From assembly GCA_031213475.1 (NCBI GenBank), contig JARUPZ010000018.1, positions 3,348,733 to 3,412,732 on the forward strand: a DNA stretch of 64,000 nt. Reading direction: 5' to 3'. Below, one piece after another: positions 23,255 to 34,510 of this stretch. The DNA comes from Nereocystis luetkeana (lineage: Eukaryota > Sar > Phaeophyceae > Laminariales > Laminariaceae). The position numbers were made by a program, and so were the translations under genes. Below the pieces are notes generated by a model that saw only the letters and a list, made by a program, of their open reading frames with translations, was not told the origin of the DNA and did not search any database. The number at the start of each line of letters is the position of its first letter. Positions within the stretch are counted from its first letter, which is position 1.

Positions 23255-23595
23255 ATCACATCTGGGACATATCATGATCTATCTATCTACCCACAGATAG
23301 ATCATCTATTCATACTATTGTAGTTCCTCACCTACGGTTGTGGGAGATTGTGCGGGGTCTGGTATCTGCATAGTGCGGATCCAACCCAAGAAAACATGAG
23401 CTGCTGTTCTCGTGGATAGATCGTGCGGATTGTACGGGTCCCACCCGGCAACATAGCTACGAACTACTGTCGATCTGCAAGGGTGGGAATAGATTATATA
23501 TCTGCCTTGGGAATATCTAGACCATGAACCGTGGGAATCGATGATCTATCTGATCAACCCGAGAGGTGTGGAAAGGATAAAAAGAGCTATTCGGC
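23255..23595. repeat. Family E (GATC-rich) repeat, copy 3
   Basis: Repeated GATCTATC/GATAGATC units around the shared core CGGGTCCCACCCGGCAACAT, ending with ATCTATCTGATC and a GAAAAGGAT-like tail. Confidence 0.7.
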
Positions 23596-24254
23596 GGGAA
23601 GGGGTATTTTCTGACGGGTATATATCTATCCAACGGTGTTTTATTGCATGTCCCTCTCTTCATCATACCACGCGGGAGAAAAAATCGAAAAGCGACGGGC
23701 GTAAAAGAAACAATCGTGCCGATTCTTTTTCAGGAATACCGTTTCGTGACCACCGCGGTGTCCCGTTTTCGTCGGCCCTTTCTGCCTGTAAATGTGCGCA
23801 TCAACGGCACCAACTGAGTAGGTTTAGCAATCTGGAATTACATTTGAAAAGAGCCGAAAAAATGCTTAATGGATGATGATTTTCAAGCTTTGTTCGTTGG
23901 TGACGATGTTCACGTGTAATAAAAAGAACGATAACGCATGCACATGCATGCGTGGTCAACCGTACGAGCACGTTCTCGCGAGAGCCTGCCAGTGGTGGGG
24001 GAAAAAAAGAACGAAAACCGTTCGACGACCGTTATGTTACGGTGTGCCTTTCGATGCAGAGAGGACACACTTACTTTGTGTCCTTCTCGTATTTGGTGTA
24101 TTTGGTGTACTTCGTGTGTGTTAATATATACCTGGTATTTTTATATCATATCCCACGATCAAAATTGCTGTCATCGTGGGCTCTGCAGCTAGCTGCTGCT
24201 TCTGAAACGTTCACAAGTCTCGGGACATATCATCGATTCTCGCTGCGGCACAAT
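23596..24254. other. Spacer, no gene seen
   Basis: Short open frames only; one TACCTGGT motif near 24128. Confidence 0.4.
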
Positions 24255-24286
24255 TTGTGACATGTTTTGCCTCCCAAGGGCAGATC

Positions 24287-24369
<83 letters not shown>

Positions 24370-24640
24370 TTAATGATTATTACTGCTGCTGTAGCTAGCT
24401 CATGTTGCCGGAGGGAGGACCCGGCCGTATGATCTACACCGTCTACTACAACAACAGTAAGCACATGTTTCCGGGGATGGATCTGCCCTATAAGGCAGAT
24501 CGTGCGCAACCTCTCACAGCAGCAGGCGAGGAAATACTGCAGATGATCTACGTAGATCATGATCTATCTGTAGATGATCTACCTGTCTGTGGATGATCTA
24601 TCTGATCGAAACGCGAAAAGGATGAAAACGAAAAAAAAAT
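24255..24640. repeat. Family E (GATC-rich) repeat, copy 4, with (TTA)n inside
   Basis: GATC-rich unit split by about 27 TTA/ATT triplets (24287-24370). The core is GTTGCCGGAGGGAGGACCCG, inverted relative to copies 1, 3 and 5. Confidence 0.7.
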
Positions 24641-24935
24641 GTTATTTCAATATAGCTATCTATCTGCTGAAAACGGACCCGGCTCCAAAACGGTGGAACT
24701 ACTGCTGCTGTGCGCAGCAGCACTGTTCGCCATGTCATGTGTAGAAGTGGCAGTAGCAGCAACTCGTTAGGCCAGACTGCTCAGTCGGCAGTAGAGCGAC
24801 CTCAGAGAAAAAGAAAGTAAACGGTCTTCTCCCAGAATTAAACCGGTATGTAGGAGCTTCGCACGAGTAGCTTCAAGTGCCCTATGACCCCGATATGTAT
24901 CGCAGTGCCTCCTGCTGTCTGTTTTCTAGCGTTTG

Positions 24936-25031
24936 TTAACCCATTTAGAACCGCAGTCCCGTTTTGGGGACAAACCACTCAAATTTCAAGTAGTTTGTCC
25001 CCAAAACGGGACTGCGGTTCTAAATGGGTTG
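24936..25031. mobile_element. Family A hairpin MITE, copy 4
   Basis: Near-perfect stem with CGCAGTCCCGTTTTGGGGAC arms; TTAA on the left, decayed to TTGA on the right. Confidence 0.9.
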
Positions 25032-25135
25032 AGATCTATGAGCGATATATATGCATCATTGTTGTGCCGCGCCAGGTGCGTATATACACCATTCATTCCG
25101 CAGCCCTCGGGACGACATATATATGCTGTATAACT

Positions 25136-25240
25136 ATTACGGGCGACCATAGTAAATAGGACCAAATATTGTTAATAAAAATAGCGAAATATATAGGTTT
25201 TTGTGCATACCGTAGGTCCTATTTAATATGGTCCGTTGTA
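25136..25240. mobile_element. Family B MITE, copy 2
   Basis: ATTACGGGCGACCATAGT at the left, complementary but decayed end at the right, AT-rich centre with GGACCAAATATTG. Confidence 0.85.
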
Positions 25241-25336
25241 GTATACTAATGTTCGACCAAAACGATCTTAACATTATGGGAAAATAATGGTGCGGCTCAA
25301 CGGATTCCAGGTAGATGCCTGCCTGCGGACGAATGC

Positions 25337-25405
25337 ATGGTGGTAATGATGGTGGTGGTTGTGGTGGTGATGATGAAGATGATGATGATGATGACGATGG
25401 CGATG
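25337..25405. repeat. GATG/GGTG microsatellite
   Basis: ATGGTGGTGGTTGTGG...GATGATGATG triplets; a (GGAT)n patch follows at about 25510-25532. Confidence 0.8.
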
Positions 25406-25864
25406 ATCTCACATTTAGCCCATTCCCCTATGCTGTTTTTTTACCAAAAAAACTACTCCCCCCGTGGTCACCAAACAACTTGCTTGCATGAACAAAATAA
25501 AGCGTCTCGGATGGATGGATGGATGGATGGATGAAAAACGGAGTAGCCAAGCCTAAAGTTGGCACAGAAGGGAGGTATAGACTTGGTGCATGTGTTTCCT
25601 TTTGTTTCCGAGGTTTTCTTCTTTCGGGAAAGTTATGAGTGATCAACGTTGAAGATCATGCTGCGCATTGCCGGATGGCAAGGGAAACAATAATAATACA
25701 TATTATTGCCCCAAAAAGCCGCGCTTCTTATTTTAGACAGGTTTTGCCATCTGTGTATGTATCGGCGGTGAAACCGAAACAACACCGCGGCGGGGCCGGC
25801 CTCCATGTACTCGAAAATATCGACGGATACACAATGTCATGCAGGCATACACCGTCGTTCGGCC

Positions 25865-26185
25865 GGTGAATCCAAAATTAGATCAACCACACCTCGGACT
25901 GATAGATCACCATCTACCGCAGACAGATCATCTGCAGATAGTCTAGATCCTGATCTGCCGTTATGAGGTGTTGCACAAGCAAGATCTGCGCTGTGTAACA
26001 GGTCCAACCCTGAAAACATGGGCTACTGTGCTGTAGATCACGCAGATCACACGGCTCCCAACCGGCAGCATGATGAGCTAGATGCTACAGATAGATGAGG
26101 GATCTATCTATCTGTCCGAAAATATCTATAGATCATCAGGCGGGAACGAGCTATCTGATCTGTTGCGTCCGAGGTGTGGAAATCA
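25865..26185. repeat. Family E (GATC-rich) repeat, copy 5
   Basis: GATAGATCACCATC...CAGACAGATCATC units plus the core CTCCCAACCGGCAGCATGAT, then GATCTATCTATCTG. Confidence 0.7.
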
Positions 26186-26249
26186 ACACCGGAGTTTGAG
26201 TGTTACCTTAGCGCACCCCCCCCCCCCCCTACTTGGACAAATTTTCGAC

Positions 26250-26455
26250 ACGAGAGTCTCTCCAAAGTGTGATGGTGTTCATGGTGTCCCCGTCTCCCCT
26301 GTATTGTCGAGGAGGCGTGTTTCTGATGAACAGTGCCGAGCGAATAATTTGTACGAGAGTCTCTCCGAAGTGTGATGGTATTCATGGTGTCCCCGTCTCC
26401 CCTCTATTGTCGAAGAGGCGTGTTTCCGATGAAAAGCGCCGAGAAGATAATTTAA
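26250..26455. repeat. Tandem duplication, ~103-bp unit, two copies
   Basis: CGAGAGTCTCTCC...GTGTCCCCGTCTCCCCT...GAGGCGTGTTTC...ATAATTT occurs at about 26251 and again at 26354 with few differences. Confidence 0.88.
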
Positions 26456-27200
26456 AACAACTCCCCTGCTCTCGGAACCCTCTGACGGTCAAGAATGTGG
26501 AAATGATCAACCTAAAGAGACATCAAACTCTGTGAGTAACTGAACGCATCTACAGTAGCTCGACCTGCGGTACACAGTAGTAAAAATAGCCGGACCAGCC
26601 CCACACTGCCCCCTTTGTTATTATGCGGTAACCAGCCTATCCCCAGGTAGGTATGCGATCAAAGAAGCTATAGGGAGAGGCACACACAGAACGAAAAATG
26701 CCAGCGTTGGGAAGATCTCGTCGATACATATATTTCCGTAGACGGCTTCGATCGGCGTTTGCACCCCACCCCCTCCCTGTTGTTGTGTGAAAATTGAATG
26801 ATAGTCCTACGGGGGTGTGCTAAGTTATCACCCGTGTAGTAGATACGGTAAGAGGTAGCCTATTCTTGATTTTTTTCCTTCAAGGGCATATGTTTTCCAC
26901 CACAGATGTAGAGAAACTGTTTTGTCCTTTGAACAACAACAGCAAAAAAAGTCGAGCAAGGAAAATGCCTGGTCACCACCTTCCTTGGGAGTAAAATTGG
27001 CGATGGCAACAGCAGAGGAAATGATTTGGCACACACCATGGAACTAGGTGTACCATCAGAAATGTCTTGAATTTGTATTGTGGAGTGGTCGCCTACGATC
27101 ACTCGCCCTTTTCGTTCCCAAAACCTCGTGAGCAGAGGTGGGCACGAAATATTCATTGAGACGTAGAACGAGATGCCTCGGACCACGCGGTCGACACCGA
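26456..27200. other. Spacer, no gene seen
   Basis: A stretch near 26690-26790 (GCGTTGGGAAGATCTCGTCGATA) recurs near 51430-51520, so part of this is another dispersed repeat. No exon recognised. Confidence 0.45.
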
Positions 27201-27224
27201 CCCCGCCGCCTCCGGAGGATGCAC

Positions 27225-28150
27225 AGAGTCTAGAGGCTTGATTTTTTATTTTCAGTTTGGTGAGACGCTTCGTGCTTCTAGCGAGACGGTAATAGTGTTG
27301 GCAGGCCGGGTCTGCCCGGACACGTGCGCGAGCCGGGCGGTTACGGCGTACATATCCGCCGCGCAGAAGATTGGGTGGGATTTAACCGTCGGGCATCTTC
27401 TCCCCGTGGTTCCGACGGGGGGGGGGGGCGGGGTTCTCGACCCCTCTCCGCAGTCCGTGTGGCCGCTTCCCTCCAGGCCCATTTGCAAGAGGCGGGCCTG
27501 CCGGACCACTTCACGATGCACTCCTTTCGAGTGGGTGGCTCCCTCACCCGATCCCTGGCCGGGACGGCGGTGGACGAGATCATGAAAATCGGTGGTTAGA
27601 AGACGGAGGCAATCGCAAAGTACTACATCGGTGCTATTTCTAGTGGCCGGGTCCAGGGTGGCAAGAGAAAACGCGGCCAGCGCTACGCAGACGCTAGCCG
27701 GCTTCCTCGGCCGCCCGAAATCGAGAAAGATTTGGCAGCATGTGCGATAGACAGGGTTGAGGCAAACGTAAAGAAGTTTGGGTGAGACAACTGCGTATCC
27801 GACCAGTGGTCTTTTAAGAGAAAACACAACAAGATACTATCCAACGACGCAACGAAGTATGGGCGAGACCGCGGGTCGAACGCAGGAGGCCTCATCCAAA
27901 AATCCAATACCTGCATCAAATGATCCAGGACATCGAGTCAGAATACTACAGTAGAATGAGCATGCATAGGCTTGGTTTCCCAGATCATTTGCAGGTACTA
28001 ACCCCGCGCAGAGCAGGCGACGCGCTCGTCCACTCAGCGCGGGGCGAAATACCGGACGAGGACCCCTGCCGCGCAGGAGGCCTCATATCCAAAAATCCAA
28101 TACTTACATCAAATGATTCAGGACATCGAGTCAGAATACTAGAGTAATTT
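27225..28150 (+). mobile_element. DIRS-type retroelement, fossil copy 2 (recombinase end only)
   Basis: Plus-strand remnant of the same family as the 0.55-4.56 kb fossil. It has a QFGETLRASSE stretch, then the recombinase core with HFTMHSFRVGGSL and an EIMKIGGW-like end, then about 200 bp resembling positions 550-850 on the other strand. Two direct copies of a ~73-bp terminal sequence (27881-27953 and 28072-28146, core AGGAGGCCTCAT...GGACATCGAGTCAGAATACT) flank a 118-bp spacer, fitting the terminal repeats of this group. Only the 3' part remains. It is broken (a few breaks) but somewhat less decayed than copy 1. Confidence 0.75.
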
Positions 28151-28202
28151 TTTTATCAACTACTGGTATCATCTACTTACGAACGTTTCGACAACGTACA
28201 GG

Positions 28203-28372
28203 TTGGGGGGGGGGGGGGGGGCATAGTGTAGCAGTAGTAATGCTCACCTTTTTGGGCATGATGTTGTCAAGGTGGGATGCACTCGATAGGAGACATGCAC
28301 TCGATATCATGCATGGCCGTAGTGGTATGACCGTCGACCCTCGCATCCCTGCGGGGGGGGGGGGGGGGGGGG
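28203..28372 (-). repeat. Family C repeat with G/C runs
   Basis: Minus-strand copy: on that strand it reads GCAGGGATGCGAGGGTC...GGCCATGCATGATATCGAGT. C runs lie on both sides (seen here as G runs at 28205-28221 and 28353-28372). Confidence 0.75.
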
Positions 28373-28469
28373 AGTATTGTAGCGATTTTTGCCTTGTTCC
28401 TTGATGCTACTGAGGGTGCGAGTGGGAGGTAGGGCACTATTAGAGCGATTTTCACGTTGTCCCTCATCA

Positions 28470-28800
28470 CACCCGGATGGGGGTAGGGGGTGTCCTCATG
28501 TCGTGCACGGCCGTGGTCGTATGACCATAGATAGACCCTCGCATCTCTACATTCCCGAGACGGAGGAGAACGTCGGGGATTTCCCGACCAGGCATGCAAT
28601 AATTGCTTGCGCCAAGCGCGGAGCGCCGCGGGGTGTTGTTCGGCGAGTCGCACAAAGTGTGAGCTGCATCGCACTGCAAGAACCAGCCTGTGAGGCAGAC
28701 TTGCATACGGTTGACAATTGTGTCACCGTCCCTGGATATTTTCTTACTCCTCGTGCCACTCTTTTGAGCGCCCCCCCCCACCAACCCTCTGTTAGACCCC
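28470..28800. repeat. Family C repeat, rearranged copy
   Basis: A minus-strand 3' end (28487-28560: GGCCGTGGTCGTATGACCAT...CCCTCGCATC) joins sequence resembling the 5' part of the long units (TGCGCCAAGCGCGGAGCGCC, inverted). Confidence 0.55.
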
Positions 28801-29139
28801 CTGTTTTCCTCATGTGGTCGGATTTTCCTCCTTCATTCCTCCACCACGCGCATCGTAGCAACAACTAAAAACATAGCCTTGGGACTACAATTCAATACGT
28901 AGCTCACGCTTGAGCTCGTGAAAACGTTCAGGTATTTTACTGACCTTGGCGGGGGGTATATATACGTTCGCTTCGTCGTGAAAGCCCGCAGATACATCCT
29001 AAAGGTACGTGCCTGGTATGCTATTCCCGTACGTACGCGCTTGTTTCCGGGGTTTACTCACTCGGTTTGAGGCTGTTGGGTGCTGGTCGTCATTCGTGGC
29101 TCTCCCACCCTCGCCTTTTGCTTTCTGGGCATGCCGCAG

Positions 29140-29405
29140 TACGCGACGACCCCCCCGCTGCACACAAGCGGTCCTTAGTAACATGCAGCTCGCCCTTCAT
29201 GCGACTCGTCCAACATCACCTCCCGGCGCTTGGCGCTTGGCGCTTGGCGCAAGCAACGTAGGCCTGCCTGGTCGGGGAAGATTCGGCGTGCTCCTCCGTC
29301 CCGGCTTTGTAGGGATGGGGAGGAGGATTTATGGTCACACGGCTGCGGCCATGCATGACATGAGTACGCCCCCCCCCCCCCTATCCCCCCTTCCCCCCCC
29401 GGCCG
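29140..29405 (+). repeat. Family C repeat followed by C runs
   Basis: CACACAAGCGGTCCTTAGTA...CATGCAGCTCGCCCTTCATGC...GGCCATGCATGACATGAGTA then a 13-C run and more C-rich sequence. An inner GGCGCTT unit is repeated three times near 29225-29248. Confidence 0.7.
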
Positions 29406-29471
29406 CACCACCTCCCCCCGAATAACTATCTATGTATCCGGAATGAGCGCACACCATATACGAGTCATGCG

Positions 29472-29613
29472 ATGATGGTGATGATGATGATGACGATCAT
29501 GATGACAGTGATGATGATGATGATGATGGTGACGAAGAGGATATTGACGATGACGATGATGATGATAATCACGATGATGGCGATGATGATGACGACGATG
29601 ATGGTGATGATGG

Positions 29614-29659
<46 letters not shown>

Positions 29660-29666
29660 AATGGTA

Positions 29667-29713
<47 letters not shown>

Positions 29714-29722
29714 GATGTTCCT
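29472..29722. repeat. Long (GAT)n-type microsatellite
   Basis: About 250 bp of GAT/GAC/GGT triplets, most regular at 29615-29720. It makes spurious poly-Met and poly-His frames on either strand. Confidence 0.92.
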
Positions 29723-30018
29723 GCAAGTTTATATTTGACCGCGTCAGCAACGCTCCTTAGTTTGGTTTTGCACGCGCCCTCCCGCTGATGCAGGTCTGTT
29801 TGCACCAAGCAAACACAAGTGATCCGACCGGCAAGTTCCAAACTATAATGCAGGCACTGCATGTGTACCCCGACGGTGGGAGGTGGCAGCGACAGTTACA
29901 CAATCCTCGCATGACCTTCACGACAAACTTAAGACGCTATTAATAATCGACAGAGAAGAAATAGGCTGTGACCTATCTACTCGCGATAAAAAAAACGCGA
30001 GGCGACGAACCGTAGTGG
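29723..30018. other. Spacer, no gene seen
   Basis: No exon or repeat family recognised. Confidence 0.35.
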
Positions 30019-30096
30019 GGGAGGGAGGGGGGGAGGGAGGGGGGGAAGGGGGGAGGGAGGGAGGGAGGGAGGGAGGGAGGGAGGGAGGGGAGGAGG
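30019..30096. repeat. (GGGA)n microsatellite
   Basis: About 78 bp of GGGAGGGA with longer G runs at the left. Confidence 0.92.
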
Positions 30097-31255
30097 GAGA
30101 GCTTGCTATGTGACTCCGGATCTGAGTTTCGGCTACATACGTAGGAGGGAGAGGTAAGAACAAGAAAAGGCGAAGGTGCAGTAGATAGTGGGAAGGAAGA
30201 TGAAATAACTGAAACTCAAAAGAAGGCTGCACGTATCCATACCACGACCGTGGCGGGGAGAGCGGCAGTTGCTGGCGGCCCTCACGATAACATTTCAAGG
30301 GGTGTGCATATGTCAGTGCGTCAGGTTTTGTGCCGCTGCCTCCTTCTTGAGGTCCCGGAAAGATAACATCGGGATTCTGACAGCAGGTCGTCGGCTTTCT
30401 TTTGTCTGTTGTACCGCAAGTGCGAATTTGAAATAAAAATTACTCGCGACTGACTGACCGACTGACTGACTGACTCCAGCAGCGAAAGTTGGATTTGTTT
30501 TTTTGGGGGGGGGTCTGAGAGCGCGTACACACCGTGTACATGCCGTGTTCTTCACCACAACTCCCGTCCCTAACACGCCGGTAAAACGTCCTGTTGGTCA
30601 CAACCGAAAACCTACTATTAATACTGTACCAGTACAAGGGAGAATCTACTGCTGTACAGTCTTACAACTATTCGAACATACCCGACGCAAGAATTACATA
30701 CAGCACCCCCGTCAGATCGGCGACGGGGGGAGTATGCGTGCAAACTAACGCCGAGCGGCGCATCGTTTACGGAAAGATCTCGGCAACGATATTTCCAACT
30801 AAGCCACCGTTTATTGTTGCATGTGCCCCCCCCCCCCCCCCCCCCTCCCTCCCTCCCCCCCCCCCCCCCGCTCGGCTTTTTGTGGTGGAGAAAATCGGCT
30901 CCAAACTTCGTTCCAGAGTGTCGTTCGGTACTCGGAGAGCGCTGGTTTTGAATAAGCTACGTATTTGTAGTAGGTTTATCACTCCAGAATCAACATGTTC
31001 CAGCCCGAATCCTGTCTGTGGTGTCATTCGCCAGTGTGTGCTCGGCGGCGTTGGCTTTGATATACACACCCTCATGGCCTGTGTGGACATCGACCTCGTG
31101 CAGAAAGAACCCTTCAAGACGTTTTGCTTGCTTCGTTTACGCACGTACGGCGTCGTAGTTTTTCTTGGTCGTGTCCCGTCCCATCATGCTAACAGCCACC
31201 TCTTGTCCTTCGGTGCGTAGGCTACCTTGTGCGTTTCATCAGCCTGTTTTCGTGG
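30097..31255. other. Unassigned stretch with C runs
   Basis: Poly-C at 30827-30845 and 30856-30870. A 208-codon plus-strand frame (30594-31220) has no recognisable domain and its middle is built on the C runs, so I do not call it a gene. Confidence 0.4.
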
Positions 31256-31258
31256 GCG

Positions 31259-31355
31259 TCCTCCAACCGCTGTTGGTTGTTGTTGCTGTTGTTGCTGTTG
31301 TTGCTGTTGGTGTTATTGTTATTGTTGTCGTTGTTGTTGTTGTTGTTGCTGTTTT
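31259..31355. repeat. (TTG)n microsatellite
   Basis: About 30 GTT/TTG units with CTG and ATT variants. Confidence 0.88.
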
Positions 31356-31639
31356 CCCATTCCACTTGCTACTTTTCCCCCCGCTTCTCCAGCTCCCTCC
31401 TTTCGCGGCGTTTAACTCACATCCGGGGATCCAACTGCCGGACCCCCCCCCCCTCCCCCCGCCCCTCGAACAAGGCGAAATCGGAGAAACTCTTGGAGAT
31501 GTGCGGAGGGTTAAGAGAAGGGATGGGAATTGATTACGTACTTGCACGGCCCAGCGGTCTTCGCGAAAACGCTGGAACTGCGATTCTGTGTAGGGGATCT
31601 GTGGACCTGTCAAAAATGGAGAAATAATTGTACCAGTAG

Positions 31640-32712
31640 CCGGGAGGAGGAGGAGGAGGAGGAAGTACATGCGCAGATGGTGCGCTTGCATGCAAGGCAA
31701 TAAAGAGTGGAGCTCACATGGTGGGAGAATGTGCCATGTACAAGGAGGAAAGGGATGCGTAGGAGGAAAATGTGAGGAAAATTCGCGGATGTGATATGGA
31801 GGAGTCTGGCACACTTGGTAGTAGCTATCCTGGGAGATAGATGGCGGCCACAGGCGGCGAAACTGGAAGGGGATAAGATTAGCAGCGAAACAAAACTATG
31901 TGTTATATGGAAACAGCCCCAACTGTTGGAGGTGTCTCTAGTAGGAGCAGGAACGGTGCTTCGTTCCGAAAAGAATGCGCGATCAATGGTCGAACGACTG
32001 AGGCAAGCAACACATGAGTCCCCCCCCCCCCTATATATTATACTCGTATATAGGTTAGGTTGGCGTCTGTCGGCAACGACACTGTGAAACATGCCGCGCA
32101 CTACGTGAGCTAGACAACCAGGGTAAATACCGTTTTTTCTTTCCTTTTTTGTCTTCGCCGGTCGGTCACAGCCAGCAATTGGGTTATAAATCATGTGTGC
32201 TGGGTGGAGAGCCTTTGCTCCGCACTAGGGGAATGATCGCCCAACGTAGTGTTTCTGATAAGGTACCCACCAGGCACTTACACATTACTTCCATTGCTGT
32301 CTCTGGAAGTGGCCACACCGATAAGTATATTAACTCCTCGAAGTTGTCATCCATGTGCAAGTCCGCTTCACAAGCGGTTCTTAGCAGGATGCAGGTCACC
32401 CTTCATGCAACTCGCCGAGCACCTCACGGTGCTTCGCGCTTGGTGCAAGCAATGTCTTGCCTGGTCGGTGAAAACCGGACCTGCTCCGTCCCGGCATTGT
32501 GGGGATGCAAGGGTCTATGGTCATACGGCTACGGCCATGCATGAAGCGAGTACACCCCCCCCCGGCATTGTAGGGATGCGAGGGTCTATGGTCAGACGAC
32601 TACGACCATGCATGAGATCGAGCACATATCTCCTATCGAGTGCACCCCCCCACCTCACCACTACGATGCTGTTGATGGCCAGCCTTGAACGCCCCCCCCC
32701 CCCCCCTCCCCA
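31640..32712 (+). repeat. Family C repeat, longest copy (~1 kb)
   Basis: Contains all segments seen elsewhere: AACTGTTGGAGGTGTCTC (about 31920), GGTTGGCGTCTGTCGGCAAC (about 32053), GCTTCACAAGCGGTTCTTAG (about 32366), then two successive 3' ends (TAGGGATGCGAGGGTCTATG...CATGCATGA), each followed by C runs (32551-32562 and around 32645-32705). Confidence 0.78.
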
Positions 32713-33436
32713 GCCTTGAAAGTATACACTAACATCATCATAAGACAAACAAAACCCGTCGACGGATGACAGGGAGCACTTGGCGCTGCCGCCAGTTTCG
32801 GTCAGCCACACCAACCCCCACCCTCTAACACTGCCGAAAACATTGTTTCTTCTGCCTTGCTTGCCCTCCTGACGTTTCGGGTGTCAACGACATACATATG
32901 CGTGTTCTACAGCTTTTGGCACAACAAGCACTATATATTGTCAGATGGCGAAGAAAATACTCTTTTAAGTATACTAATAATATATACACACTACCTGGTA
33001 TGTTAGTACTCCTACTAATGAATAATATTAATACCAAGTATCAGGTGTACTATATGGCTGGACATACCCACCCATCCACCCAAGGGCTGCGCCGAACGGA
33101 AATCCTGCGATACTGGTTTACGGCGGGGTTGCACGTTTCACAACCTACGCTACAGTTCTACAAACCGCGTTGCTTTTCGCAAACAAGGTGTTTCGGAGAG
33201 ATTCGTTCATTCAAATCTGCGCGAACCTTTCTCTTTCCCTTTTGAGCTGCTGCTGCTGCTGCTGCTGTTGTGGGCTGGCTGGCTGCTCCTGCAAAATGAT
33301 CGCCCGTTTTACGTCATTGCCTCAAGTCTCAGACACACAGTAGGTCTCTCCTAAGCAACTAAACACCATTGCTCATCACAGGGTCAGAACTGCAAACCGT
33401 GGGTCGGGTGAGGCAGTTTTCGAAAATGTTAAGGTG
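32713..33436. other. Spacer, no gene seen
   Basis: One TACCTGGT motif near 32993 and a (GCT)n patch at 33247-33268. No exon recognised. Confidence 0.4.
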
Positions 33437-33493
33437 CTACGGTAGTCCGTTGGGCTAAAGGTGAAAGGTTAACCCATCGCCTACCCAACCTAA

Positions 33494-33748
33494 GGGTCAT
33501 GCTTATCGGAGAGCTATTTTCCCCCACATTTTCGACATTTTGTTCGCGCAATTTTTCAATCTTCCGTATTTTCCTGATTTTTTTTCCAAATGTATGTGTG
33601 AAATTTAAGGAACTTGATTTTTTCGCTTCTGGGGAATTTCACGAATAGTAACAGAACGCCTCCGTATATTGATACATATCTCTAATTATTTTCAAGCTTT
33701 GGAAATAATTAATTATGGAAAAACCGCTCTCCGACAAGAATGAGCCTA
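33494..33748. mobile_element. Inverted-repeat element, ~255 bp, unclassified
   Basis: Ends GGTCATGCTTATCGGAGAGC (left) and GCTCTCCGACAAGAATGAGCC (right, complementary with a few mismatches) around an AT-rich centre, as in a MITE. A ~52-bp direct repeat (TAGTCCGTTGGGCTAAAGGT and following) lies left at about 33442 and right at about 33970, so the unit may be larger. Confidence 0.6.
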
Positions 33749-34044
33749 AGCCTCATAACACTCTCCTCCCCTGGAACGGACCGAATATACGGGTCGACGC
33801 GTGACACCAACACGCGGTTCCAATTTCTGGGGATCCAGAAGTATTTTTCAGATTCTTGACATACATGAGGAAATTCACTTTTCTTCAAAAAGCGATTTCT
33901 TGGTGGACGTGAGATTCGAAGTCACGACCAACGACCTATGTCCTGCCGACGGTGCCATTTGTTAAGGTCTTAGTCCGTTGGGCTGAAGGTAAAAGGTTAA
34001 CCAATCGCCTGCCCAATCTAAGCCTCATAACAAAAATCTCACTG

Positions 34045-34158
34045 GTCGGGTTGGGTCGGGTCGGATCGGGTCGGGAGGTTTACAAACTCTCACGGATCGG
34101 GTCGGGTCACCCTTACTCATCCGACCCGACCCGACCCGACCCGACCCGATCTGACCCG
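34045..34158. repeat. GGGTC/GACCC foldback
   Basis: GGGTC pentamers at 34045-34110 face GACCC pentamers at 34122-34158, so a single strand can fold into a long GC-rich hairpin. Confidence 0.85.
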
Positions 34159-34375
34159 CGAATTTCGACCAGACCTGGTACGTACTCTTGTGACTTCGAC
34201 TCGGCCCCAGGATCGATCTCCGGAGGGGGCGAACCCCTCGCCAGGCGCTACTGAAGGTCCAGAGTGTCCGTTCGTGGAACCTCGTCGACTTACAGTAACA
34301 GTGATATCGGGGGTCCTCCCCTTGCCTAACGCTCTACTGGTGTCTAGAGGGCACACTGTCAGTATCACTCATTTT

Positions 34376-34510
34376 GTCTCCAGCGCGCACGCTCGAAAAA
34401 AAAAGAAACACTACGAAATCTGCAAGATTCGAACTCCCGACCCACTGCTGTTGTTGATTGTATTGCGTAGGTAGCACTTACTTATCTGCTAGACCATCGA
34501 GCGAATCAGC
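34376..34510 (-). repeat. tRNA-derived SINE-like sequence, copy 2
   Basis: On the minus strand: TGGTCTAGCAG (A-box like), then GAGTTCGAATC (B-box like), then a T-rich run and CGAGCGTGCGCGCTGGAGAC, shared with copy 1. Acceptor-stem pairing fails, so not a working tRNA. Confidence 0.5.

Noticed and set aside
29430-29750. Poly-His / poly-Met frames
   Set aside because: Direct translation of the GAT microsatellite.
30594-31220. 208-codon plus-strand frame
   Set aside because: Its centre is made by long C runs (poly-Pro); no family features and the opposite strand is open too.
34411-34510. Possible minus-strand tRNA gene
   Set aside because: A- and B-box matches exist but acceptor and T stems do not pair; better explained as a SINE-like relic.
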